From assembly GCF_017656155.1 (NCBI RefSeq), contig NZ_JACDOH010000002.1, forward strand, positions 282,360 to 346,359: a DNA stretch of 64,000 nucleotides, given 5' to 3'. Made by a program: the position numbers and the translations under genes. Positions 36,383 through 44,015 of the stretch are shown here, piece by piece; within the stretch, counting starts at the first letter, position 1; each line of letters starts with the position of its first letter. The stretch is from Thermosyntropha sp. (GTDB lineage: Bacteria; Bacillota; Syntrophomonadia; Syntrophomonadales; Syntrophomonadaceae). Under the pieces are notes generated by a model. The model ran no database searches, was not told the DNA's origin, and saw nothing but the letters and a program-made list of their open reading frames with translations.

Positions 36383-37246
36383 TTACTTTATCCTTACAGC
36401 ACCTTCATCTTCAATAATCTTCTGCCCTTCATCGCTCAAAACAAAGTCGATAAATGCTTTTACCGCTCCAGTCGGTTCTCCTTTAGTCAGATAAATAAAC
36501 GGTCTTGCAATCTTATAGCTCTTATTTTTTACATTCTCCTTATTAGCCTCAGTCCCATCTACCTTAATTGCCTTTACCTCATCGTTTACAGCCGGTAAAG
36601 ATACAAAACCTATTGCGTTTTTATCCCCAGCTACCGTAGTTCGGACTGCACCGGTGGAGTTTTGAATAATTGCCTTGCTGGTAATATCCTCTTTTTCCAT
36701 TACAATCTCTTCAAATGCACCTCTGGTTCCTGAACCTGCTTCACGGCATATTACAGTTATAGGAGCATCATCTCCTCCCACCTCTTTCCAGTTAGTTATA
36801 TTCCCCAAATAAATATTCTTAATGTCTTCTTTTTTCAGGTTGTCGATTTTATTAGAAGGATGAACTATAACCGCAATACCGTCATAAGCAATCACATATT
36901 CTTTAAGCCCCTGCTTTTTTTCCTCTTCCTTAAGTTCACGTGAACTGGCGCCTATATCAGCTGCTCCGGAAGCTGCTGCAGCTATACCTTGACTGGAACC
37001 ACCGCCCTGCACATTAATCTGGATATCAGGGTTATCAGCCATAAATTTTTCAGCCAAAACCTCACTGAACGGCTGAACTGAAGTTGAACCGGCAACAGTA
37101 ATACTTCCAGAAAGCTTTTCTGTTTGTCCGTTTTCGCCTTTTTCTGCATCTTTCTTCTGTCCGCATCCTCCTACCCACAGAGCAGCTAGCAGCAAGATGC
37201 TTAAAGCTAAAATACTGATAATTTTTTTCCCTTTTTTGGTTCTCAT
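36383..37246 (-). CDS. pstS: Phosphate-binding lipoprotein PstS
   Basis: A 287-residue protein with a lipoprotein signal (hydrophobic run ending in the lipobox VGGC, cysteine near residue 28) and a charged linker. The PstS fold follows: GSITVAGSTSVQPFSE, NVQGGGSSQGIAAAASGAADIGASSR, and REAGSGTRGAFEE, which supplies phosphate-binding residues. It captures phosphate outside the membrane for PstCAB. A PhoP-box-like array lies 80-115 bp upstream. Confidence 0.96.
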   Translation of the reverse strand: MRTKKGKKIISILALSILLLAALWVGGCGQKKDAEKGENGQTEKLSGSITVAGSTSVQPFSEVLAEKFMADNPDIQINVQGGGSSQGIAAAASGAADIGASSRELKEEEKKQGLKEYVIAYDGIAVIVHPSNKIDNLKKEDIKNIYLGNITNWKEVGGDDAPITVICREAGSGTRGAFEEIVMEKEDITSKAIIQNSTGAVRTTVAGDKNAIGFVSLPAVNDEVKAIKVDGTEANKENVKNKSYKIARPFIYLTKGEPTGAVKAFIDFVLSDEGQKIIEDEGAVRIK

Positions 37247-37324
37247 TTTTTTGCCTCCTTCAATTTTTTTAAATTCCGTCTGCCTTAAGAATAACTGGTC
37301 TGTGTAAAACTGCCGCTCATTCTT

Positions 37325-37363
37325 TCTAAATTTTCCGTATACAAAATGTAAAATATGCGCAAA
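37325..37363 (-). promoter_or_regulatory. PhoP-box-like array upstream of pstS
   Basis: On the minus strand four hexamers recur with exactly 5-bp gaps: TTTGCG (37358-37363), TTTACA (37347-37352), TATACG (37336-37341) and TTTAGA (37325-37330). This is the 11-bp period of Bacillus PhoP boxes (TTNACA repeats). Only one copy is perfect, so confidence is modest; pstS is the classic PhoP target. Confidence 0.45.
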
Positions 37364-37404
37364 AATAAAAAGCCCGTTTCTCAGATTTAACTGAAAAACG
37401 GGCT
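37360..37404 (-). terminator. Terminator of the acyl-CoA synthetase gene
   Basis: AGCCCGTTT / AAACGGGCT (37371-37404), with an inner TCAG/CTGA extension, is followed on minus by TTTTATTTTTG. Confidence 0.85.
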
Positions 37405-37414
37405 GGTTTTTGAC

Positions 37415-39334
37415 TCAGCGGTAGAGTTCTTCAATTTCCTTGCTGAAGTTCCTAATTATATTACGATACTTATTCTTCAAAGTAGGGGTAACCTCGTCCA
37501 TGCTTTCTAAAAATCGGCGGTTAGATATGTGATATTTCTTTATTTTTTCATAATCTTCCAGTTCCTCATTGGCAGCCGCAATGTCTTCTTCAATCAGCTT
37601 CCTTACCTCTTCATGCTTAACAAAATCATCCCCTACCTTAACACAAATTCTCTCTTCCCCTTCCCCTTCATAGATAATCTGCGACTGATCAAACTCTATT
37701 CCCTTAGCTTTCAAGAGATTAATAATATAGTCAAATTTAGGCACCACAACGGCACTTACAAATTTCCGGTTATCACCTACTGCACATATTTGCTCAATAT
37801 ACTTGGCAGTGGCAAACTTGCTTTCCACCTTGGCCCTAGGCACATTTTTACCGGTATCCAAAACCATTATGCTCTTCTTTCGGTCAATTATCTTATAGTA
37901 ACCGTTGGGTAATTTTACTGCTATATCGCCGGTTTTAAAAAAACCATCTTCGGTAAAGGCTTCAGCAGTAGCTTCAGGATTTTTATAATAACTTAAAAAT
38001 ACTGTCCCGCCTCTTACTAAAAGCTCTCCATCCTCAGCAATTTTCTCTTCACTGAAATACAGGGTAGGTCCTATCGAACCGGGCATTACTGCTCTTAAGC
38101 TGTTGAAGTTAACAGCATTCATAGTTTCAGTAAGTCCGTATCCTTCGCATATCCTTATTCCCATCGCCATAAAGAGCTTGCAAAGATCAGCCGGGAGGGC
38201 AGCAGAAGCAGAGAAAGCAACCCTAAAATTTCCACCCAAAAGCTGCCGGACCTTGCTGAAAACCGCCTGATCAGCCCACCTATACTCTTCTTTAAGATCT
38301 TCAGGCAAACCCTCCAGCAAATCTACATCAAACCCCATATCTACACATCCGTATTCATCAGAACGCTCTTCAATTACCTTAAGCCCAATTTTTACAGCCT
38401 TTTCAAATGCAGCTTTCCCCTCGGGAGTAGTACCGGCTGCATCCCTTATAGCCATATATATTCGTTCAAAAATGCGGGGAACACAGCAAAACCAGGTAGG
38501 CTTAAAGAGCTGAATATCAGCCAAAACAGTCTGGGGCTTTTCTGCATAAGCAATAGTACATCCGGCATTTATCGACACCATCTGTCCGCATTGTCTTTCA
38601 TAGGAATGAGATAAAGGCAGAAAAGATAGGTTTATATCATTTTCATCTATCATATATCCAGCATGGGCAAAATTGTTATTATCTGCCTGGATAGCCGTCA
38701 TTATAGTTTGATGGGTATGTACAGCACCTTTAGGCTGACCGGTAGTTCCTGAAGTATATATTATAGTAGCCGGATCCCATACTTTTATACCATGCCATGC
38801 CCTTTCATATGCATAAGAATTTTTATGCAAATAGCGCATACCAATCTCTTTTAAAGTTTTCAAATGAATAAACATAGGATGAGCTGGAAGTGAAACATTT
38901 TCTTCCATAACTATGACTTTTTCCAAAACCGGCATTTCTTCAATGACCTGCATAACCTTTTCTATTCCTGCTTCATCCCGGACAAACAAAAACTTTGACC
39001 CGGAATTATTTACAATAAACTTTATTTCCTTGGGAGACAAAGTAGGATAAATCGTAACTGTTATACCACCGCTGCACAAAATAGCGAAATCAGCCCAGAG
39101 CCACTGGGGACAATTATAAGACATTATAGCTGCCCGATCGTGTTTCTTCATCCCTAAAGCTAAGAGTCCTCCAGCCAAATCCCGCACAATCATGCCAACT
39201 TCGGAATAAGTCAAAAATGAAGTAGTATCAGATCCAGTTTTAAACCACTGACACTTTCTTTCTCCATATTTTATAACTGATTCATTAAACATTTGCGGCA
39301 CTGTACAAACCCTCATATGTTCTCTTTTTACCAT
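37415..39334 (-). CDS. Long-chain acyl-CoA synthetase (AMP-forming)
   Basis: A 639-residue adenylate-forming enzyme. Core motifs: IIYTSGTTGQPKGAVHTHQ (phosphate loop), CEGYGLTETMNAVNF (A5), FKTGDIAVKLPNGYYKIIDRKK (A7/A8, split) and a late TPTLKNKYRNI carrying the catalytic lysine region. This pattern, with the C-terminal extension, is typical of long-chain fatty-acid ligases of the FAA1/FadD15 type, which activate fatty acids to acyl-CoA. It is a single gene with its own terminator, between pstS and the membrane PhoR-like kinase. Confidence 0.92.
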   Translation of the reverse strand: MVKREHMRVCTVPQMFNESVIKYGERKCQWFKTGSDTTSFLTYSEVGMIVRDLAGGLLALGMKKHDRAAIMSYNCPQWLWADFAILCSGGITVTIYPTLSPKEIKFIVNNSGSKFLFVRDEAGIEKVMQVIEEMPVLEKVIVMEENVSLPAHPMFIHLKTLKEIGMRYLHKNSYAYERAWHGIKVWDPATIIYTSGTTGQPKGAVHTHQTIMTAIQADNNNFAHAGYMIDENDINLSFLPLSHSYERQCGQMVSINAGCTIAYAEKPQTVLADIQLFKPTWFCCVPRIFERIYMAIRDAAGTTPEGKAAFEKAVKIGLKVIEERSDEYGCVDMGFDVDLLEGLPEDLKEEYRWADQAVFSKVRQLLGGNFRVAFSASAALPADLCKLFMAMGIRICEGYGLTETMNAVNFNSLRAVMPGSIGPTLYFSEEKIAEDGELLVRGGTVFLSYYKNPEATAEAFTEDGFFKTGDIAVKLPNGYYKIIDRKKSIMVLDTGKNVPRAKVESKFATAKYIEQICAVGDNRKFVSAVVVPKFDYIINLLKAKGIEFDQSQIIYEGEGEERICVKVGDDFVKHEEVRKLIEEDIAAANEELEDYEKIKKYHISNRRFLESMDEVTPTLKNKYRNIIRNFSKEIEELYR

Positions 39335-39423
39335 TTCCCTTCCCCCTTTAAATCAATCTAATTACATTTTATCATAAATATATTTCAAATTTGTATAATT
39401 AATTTTCCTAAATTGTTGTATTA

Positions 39424-39454
39424 TAAAAAAACAGCCTACCTTATGGCAAGCTGT
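39424..39454 (-). terminator. Terminator of the phoPR-like operon
   Basis: ACAGCTTGCC / GGTAGGCTGT forms a 10-bp stem with G-U pairs and an ATAA loop, followed on minus by TTTTTTTATAA. Confidence 0.85.
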
Positions 39455-39466
39455 AATACAAAAAAT

Positions 39467-41242
39467 TCAACTCTGTTTTAAAGGTAAAACTACTGAAAAT
39501 ACTGAACCTGCTCCCAGACGGCTTCTGACTTTTACCATTCCCCGATGATTTTCCACAAGATGTTTTACAATAGCGAGTCCCAAACCAGTTCCCCCTGTCT
39601 TACGGCTGCGTGCTTTATCTACCCGGTAAAATCTTTCAAAAAGGCGGGGAATCTCTTTTTCCGGAATTCCTTCCCCCTCATCTTTTACTTCAATTCTGAC
39701 ATATTCATTTTCCCTGCTTATGCTTAAGGTTATAGGAGTTCCTGCCGGACTGTAATAAACAGCATTTTCCATCAAATTAAGAATTATGCGCATTATCTGT
39801 TCCTCATCTGCTTCTACAACTAAATTCCTTTCTTCACTTCTCAGAACAATATCTTCACTTCTCTCAGGAAACCTTTGTTTTATAATATCTACAGCTTCCC
39901 AGGCTATTTTTACAATATCAGTTGGTAAAAAACTAGTCGGCATCTTACCTGATTCTATACGGGAAAGTTCTAAAAGCTCCTCAATCATCTTTTTAAGGCG
40001 TTTAGCCTCCTCATAGATAATCCGGCTAAATTCCTCAACATTATCCGAATTTTCCCCCTTCTCCTCCATTAAGGTTTCTGCAAAGCCGCTTATAGCAGCT
40101 ACCGGGGTTTTAAGCTCATGCGAAACATTAGCTACAAAATCCTGCCTTATCTGTTCCAACCTTTTTAGTTCAGTAATATCATTACAAACTACCAGTATGC
40201 TGTCTAAACTCGAATTTTCACTTTCCATTACCGGTATAACATTTACTTCCAGTATCTTTTCTCCCCGGCTGTAAAAATTAACACTTTTGCGCACCGGGGC
40301 AAGCCTGTTTTTAGCCTCATCCAACATCCGCACCAGTTCATAATTCTCAATAACCTCTACACCTTTGCGCCCTATAAAATCATCCTTAAATCCAAAAATC
40401 AGCCGAGCAACCGGGTTAGCATAAGCAATCCTTCCCTCACTATCAAACATCAATATTCCGTTTATTGTATTATTCAAAACCGCTTCAAAACGGTTTTTTA
40501 CCTCGGAAATTTCGGTAATAGTCTTTTCCAGATAAACGGTCATATTATTTATCGCTTCCGCTAAAACCCCCAGTTCATCGTCCGATTTATGCAAAACCCT
40601 GCGTTTTAAATCACCGCAGGCAATATCCCTGACAGTTTCAGTAATCTCACTTATAGGAGCAGAAAATCTCCGGGCAATGCCGATGCTCAAAATAAATACA
40701 GCCATGCCAGTTAACGCAATACTCAAAAATAAAACAGAAAGAAGATTTTTATAAAGGATTTTGACTTCTATAAGCGGTTTAGAAAGCCTTATAACCCCTT
40801 TTACATCCCCACTGGCAAAAGGAACGGCTGCATAAACCATCTGAATGCGTGCAGTACCGCTGAGCCTTATATCATAACCTTTTCCATCTTTAAGAGCTTT
40901 AACAACTTCAGGGCGATCAGCATGTGATTCCATTTCCTTTTCCTCAAACCGTGAATCAGCTAAAACCTTCCCATCTTCTGCTATTACCGTAATCCTTGCT
41001 TCAGTATCTTTAGCTGCTCTAGCTACAACCTCTTTAAGAAAAACATCAAAATTATCCTTTTCTAGCTGGTAAAAACTAAACATTTCACTTATCAAAACTG
41101 CTTCATAAGTCAAATTCGACTGGACATTTTCTATATAATAAGTGCGAAAAGTAAGAGACAGAATAACTCCGCTCACCGCTAATATCAAAACAATTACAGC
41201 TAAATAAGTTGCAATAAGTCGTGAACGGATAGAATTAAGCAT
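39467..41242 (-). CDS. phoR: Membrane sensor histidine kinase, PhoR-like
   Basis: About 591 residues: membrane helix near 8-30, an extracytoplasmic sensor of about 130 residues, a second helix near 165-190, HAMP (190-245), PAS (about 250-360), HisKA with H375 in VANVSHELKTPV, and HATPase_c (NLMENAVYYSPAG, DEGEGIPEKEIP, GGTGLGLAIVKH). This is the PhoR layout. The adjacent PhoP-like regulator, PhoP-box arrays and pst operon support a phosphate role, though WalK/ResE-type kinases share the layout. ATG at 41242 sits behind AGGAGG and overlaps the regulator by 8 nt. Confidence 0.88.
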   Translation of the reverse strand: MLNSIRSRLIATYLAVIVLILAVSGVILSLTFRTYYIENVQSNLTYEAVLISEMFSFYQLEKDNFDVFLKEVVARAAKDTEARITVIAEDGKVLADSRFEEKEMESHADRPEVVKALKDGKGYDIRLSGTARIQMVYAAVPFASGDVKGVIRLSKPLIEVKILYKNLLSVLFLSIALTGMAVFILSIGIARRFSAPISEITETVRDIACGDLKRRVLHKSDDELGVLAEAINNMTVYLEKTITEISEVKNRFEAVLNNTINGILMFDSEGRIAYANPVARLIFGFKDDFIGRKGVEVIENYELVRMLDEAKNRLAPVRKSVNFYSRGEKILEVNVIPVMESENSSLDSILVVCNDITELKRLEQIRQDFVANVSHELKTPVAAISGFAETLMEEKGENSDNVEEFSRIIYEEAKRLKKMIEELLELSRIESGKMPTSFLPTDIVKIAWEAVDIIKQRFPERSEDIVLRSEERNLVVEADEEQIMRIILNLMENAVYYSPAGTPITLSISRENEYVRIEVKDEGEGIPEKEIPRLFERFYRVDKARSRKTGGTGLGLAIVKHLVENHRGMVKVRSRLGAGSVFSVVLPLKQS

Positions 41243-41942
41243 TTTTATCCTCCTCAAACTTATAGCCCAACCCCCTTACTGTTTTTATATACTGCGGATT
41301 TTTGGGGTCCTTTTCTATCTTATCCCGCAATTTGCTTACATGAACATCCAGCACTCGGGTATTGGCTCCATCAGCATAGTCCCATAAAACCTCTAAAAGA
41401 TAATTCCTTTTCAAAACCCGTCCTCTGTTGCGCAAAAAAATTTCTAAAAGTTCATATTCCTTTAAAGTTAGATCTAAAAGCTTGCCATCGTGAAAAATCT
41501 CATATCTATCAGGTTTTATAGTAAAACTTCCTACCACAACAGTTTTATCCTTGGTCTCTGGTTCCAAGCCTTTCTCATTTTTTCGCCGTAAGACTGCCTT
41601 TACCCGAGCAACCAGTTCCCTGACACTGAAAGGTTTAGTAACATAATCATCTGCTCCCAGCTCCAGGCCTAAAACCTTATCAATCTCTTCATCCTTGGCA
41701 GTAAGCATTATTATAGGGGTATTAATATTTTCACTCCTAAGCTGTTTGCAAACCTCCAATCCATCTCTTTCCGGCAGCATCAGGTCAAGTATAATAAGGT
41801 CGGGATTATTTTCCTTTACCAAATTATATGCTTCAACCCCATCATAAGCTTTCAAAGTTTCAAAACCTTCTTTGTTTAAATTATAGGTTATAAGCCGAAC
41901 CAAAGATTCCTCATCATCTACTACCAATATCTTGCCTTTCAT
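41235..41942 (-). CDS. phoP: Response regulator, PhoP-like
   Basis: 235 residues: receiver domain (KILVVDDEESLVRLI, phospho-acceptor D53 in LIILDLMLPE, KPFSVREL) and OmpR-type winged helix (VLDVHVSKLRDKIE, IKTVRGLGYKFEED). It is closely similar to Bacillus PhoP in sequence pattern. An 11-bp-period TTNACA array and a TTGACA promoter lie upstream, suggesting autoregulation. ATG at 41942 with GAGGTGG. Confidence 0.9.
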   Translation of the reverse strand: MKGKILVVDDEESLVRLITYNLNKEGFETLKAYDGVEAYNLVKENNPDLIILDLMLPERDGLEVCKQLRSENINTPIIMLTAKDEEIDKVLGLELGADDYVTKPFSVRELVARVKAVLRRKNEKGLEPETKDKTVVVGSFTIKPDRYEIFHDGKLLDLTLKEYELLEIFLRNRGRVLKRNYLLEVLWDYADGANTRVLDVHVSKLRDKIEKDPKNPQYIKTVRGLGYKFEEDKNA

Positions 41943-41967
41943 ATCATATCCACCTCATAAAACATAA

Positions 41968-41995
41968 TTTTTACACCTATATCTTATATTGTCAA
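41968..41995 (-). promoter_or_regulatory. Likely sigma-A promoter of phoPR
   Basis: A perfect -35 TTGACA (41990-41995), 16 bp, then TAAAAA (41968-41973, 4 of 6 matches), about 26 bp before the regulator start. Confidence 0.5.
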
Positions 41996-42024
41996 AAGAC
42001 TTAAAAAAATAGCCCTGCACTTTT

Positions 42025-42052
42025 TTTACCTTTAACTTACAATATCTTTACA
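42025..42052 (+). promoter_or_regulatory. PhoP-box-like array upstream of phoPR
   Basis: TTTACC (42025-42030), CTTACA (42036-42041) and TTTACA (42047-42052) are spaced by exactly 5 bp, giving the 11-bp period of PhoP boxes. The array lies 30 bp upstream of the phoPR -35, in reverse orientation to the gene; PhoP boxes occur on either strand. Confidence 0.55.
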
Positions 42053-42061
42053 TTTTAACTT

Positions 42062-42124
42062 GGACGTTTCCGAAACTAAAAACTATTTTAAACTGGGGAC
42101 GGTTCTAAAATTAAAAACCATTTT
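42062..42124. repeat. Degenerate direct repeat with GGACG(G/T)TTC core
   Basis: Two imperfect copies (about 42062-42089 and 42097-42124) share the pattern GGACG-TTC, A-rich spacer, AAAAAC-ATTTT. The second reads AACTGGGGACGGTTCT, which resembles short sequences I have seen repeated between genes in Clostridia and Desulfotomaculum-type genomes. No transposase is present. Confidence 0.4.
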
Positions 42125-42169
42125 ATTTTCGAAACAAATTTTTTAATTATTATGCATTTCAAATATTTA

Positions 42170-42225
42170 AAAACAAAAGAGGAAGCGGCGTAACAAAATT
42201 ATGCTACCATTCGCCGTTTCCTCTT
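42170..42225 (-). terminator. Terminator of the nucleoside kinase gene
   Basis: AAGAGGAAACGGCG / CGCCGCTTCCTCTT on minus (42177-42190 / 42212-42225, one mismatch) is followed by TTTTGTTTTT. Confidence 0.78.
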
Positions 42226-42241
42226 CTAAAACTATATTTTC

Positions 42242-43912
42242 TTAATTGGTAAACCAGCTGCCTCCTATAAATTCACGCAAAATCGAATTAGGAGGAACAC
42301 CGTCAGGTTTTACGGGCTTAAAATGAGCCAAAAATTTCAAAAGCCTTCTCGCTTCATGATATTCAGGATGTTCAAACGTTATTTTCTTAAGTAAAGGTTC
42401 GGCAAAAGGCCTCAAAACCGACAGTTCATATACCAGGGAAGTATTAAACATAATATCTGCATTTTCCTGAAAAGGAAAAATATTTTTTTCTTCCCCGCGC
42501 CGGACAGAAGGCCAGATTTTTATAGTATCACGTGCATTATACCCTCTGGTCCGGCTGTCCCGGACTATTCGCCTTATAAGCCTCGCATCCGTAGTTGCTA
42601 TACGATTGGTGTTGTCCAAATTAAGCTGGGTTAAAGCGCTCACATAAACCTTAAACTTTTGTTCAGCCGGAATACTAAAAGTAAGTTTATCGTTCAAGGC
42701 ATGAATACCTTCAATTATTATAACTTCTTCAGCAGGAAGTCTTACCATTCTTCCCTTAGGCTCTGCTCTGCCTTTTACAAAATTAAATATAGGCACTTCC
42801 ACCTCTTCACCTTTTATAAGGCGGGTAAGATGTTCATTAAACAAATCTAATTTCAAGGCTTCCAAGGCCTCAAAATCATATTCCCCTTTTTCATCTCTGG
42901 GAGTAAGTTCACGGTCTACAAAATAGTCGTCTAAAGAAATAGTAATCGGCCTTTTCCCGCTGGCTCTAAGCTGAATATAGAGCCTCTGCGCAAATGTAGT
43001 TTTGCCTGATGAAGAAGGACCTGATATAAGCACCAGTCGGATTTTATCATTGCGGCATATCTCTTCAGCAATTAAAGCTACCTTTTTCTCATGCAAAGCC
43101 TCATTAATTCGTATAATTTCATCTATCTTTCCTTCTTCAACAAGTCGATTCAACGCAGCTGCATGGGGAGTTTCCAGCATCTCTGCCCATCTTTTCGACT
43201 CCCTGAAAATTGAAGCCAGCTTTTTCTGCTCCACATAAGGCTTAATCCTTAAAGGAGAATCCATCTCTGGTGTCTGCATGATAATTCCGCCATCATAAGG
43301 AATAAGTTTAAAATATTTAAGCATTCCAGTTCGCGGCAGCATATAACCGTAAAAATATTCATAAAATCCATCCAATTCATATATGCATATATCATCTTCA
43401 TCTACAAATCTCAGCATTTCTGCTTTATCCGACTGATTTTGAGTTTTGAAAATTTCTATAGCATCAAAACGGTTCATCATAAAGCGATTTATTGGCAAAT
43501 CATCTTCAACAAGCTGAGACATCCTTTCCTCAACCATCTTAACTTCTTCCGGCTTAACATTACCCTCTACAAACTCGCACAGAAGCCCATTAGAAAGAGA
43601 ATGCCGGACTATCATGTTCTTTTCCGGAAATAAATCATGACATGCCTTAAGCAAAATAAAAATTGCCGTCCGCCGATAAACTCTGAGTCCATATTCACTA
43701 GTAAGATCTAAAAGCTGAACTTCAGCATCCTCAGTAAAAATATAATCCAGTCCAACCGCTTGATTATCAACAATAGCTGCAGTCACCGGATAATGAAGTT
43801 TATCTTTTATCCCGGCAACAAACTGATTTAAAGTAATTCCAGCTGGAACTTCATACTCTCCCTTATCCTTTACCACGAGTTTTAACATAGCCCCAGTTTC
43901 TGACTTATCCAA
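42242..43912 (-). CDS. TGS-domain nucleoside (uridine-type) kinase
   Basis: A 556-residue fusion. The N-terminal part resembles the TGS and editing-like domains of threonyl-tRNA synthetase (about 10-220). The C-terminal half (from about 285) is a P-loop phosphoribulokinase/uridine-kinase domain, with Walker A GPSSSGKTT (298-306), ISLDDYFVDRELTPRDEKG, EGIHALND and RRIVRDSRTRGYNA. Such fusions are common in Clostridia and Thermotogae and are annotated as nucleoside kinases; the substrate is probably uridine/cytidine but not proven. The start is TTG at 43912 with AGGGGG. Confidence 0.85.
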   Translation of the reverse strand: MDKSETGAMLKLVVKDKGEYEVPAGITLNQFVAGIKDKLHYPVTAAIVDNQAVGLDYIFTEDAEVQLLDLTSEYGLRVYRRTAIFILLKACHDLFPEKNMIVRHSLSNGLLCEFVEGNVKPEEVKMVEERMSQLVEDDLPINRFMMNRFDAIEIFKTQNQSDKAEMLRFVDEDDICIYELDGFYEYFYGYMLPRTGMLKYFKLIPYDGGIIMQTPEMDSPLRIKPYVEQKKLASIFRESKRWAEMLETPHAAALNRLVEEGKIDEIIRINEALHEKKVALIAEEICRNDKIRLVLISGPSSSGKTTFAQRLYIQLRASGKRPITISLDDYFVDRELTPRDEKGEYDFEALEALKLDLFNEHLTRLIKGEEVEVPIFNFVKGRAEPKGRMVRLPAEEVIIIEGIHALNDKLTFSIPAEQKFKVYVSALTQLNLDNTNRIATTDARLIRRIVRDSRTRGYNARDTIKIWPSVRRGEEKNIFPFQENADIMFNTSLVYELSVLRPFAEPLLKKITFEHPEYHEARRLLKFLAHFKPVKPDGVPPNSILREFIGGSWFTN

Positions 43913-43959
43913 AGCCTTTTCCCCCTCTCCTCCTTCCAGGAATATTATTTATTATAACA

Positions 43960-43999
43960 CAACAAAAGGCAGGGCTCCTTCATTAAAAAGCCCTGCCTT
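43960..43999 (-). terminator. Terminator of the pheST operon
   Basis: AAGGCAGGGCT / AGCCCTGCCTT, an 11-bp perfect stem (43966-43976 / 43989-43999), is followed on minus by TTGTTGTG. Confidence 0.85.
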
Positions 44000-44015
44000 A
44001 AAAGGTTTCCTGTTT

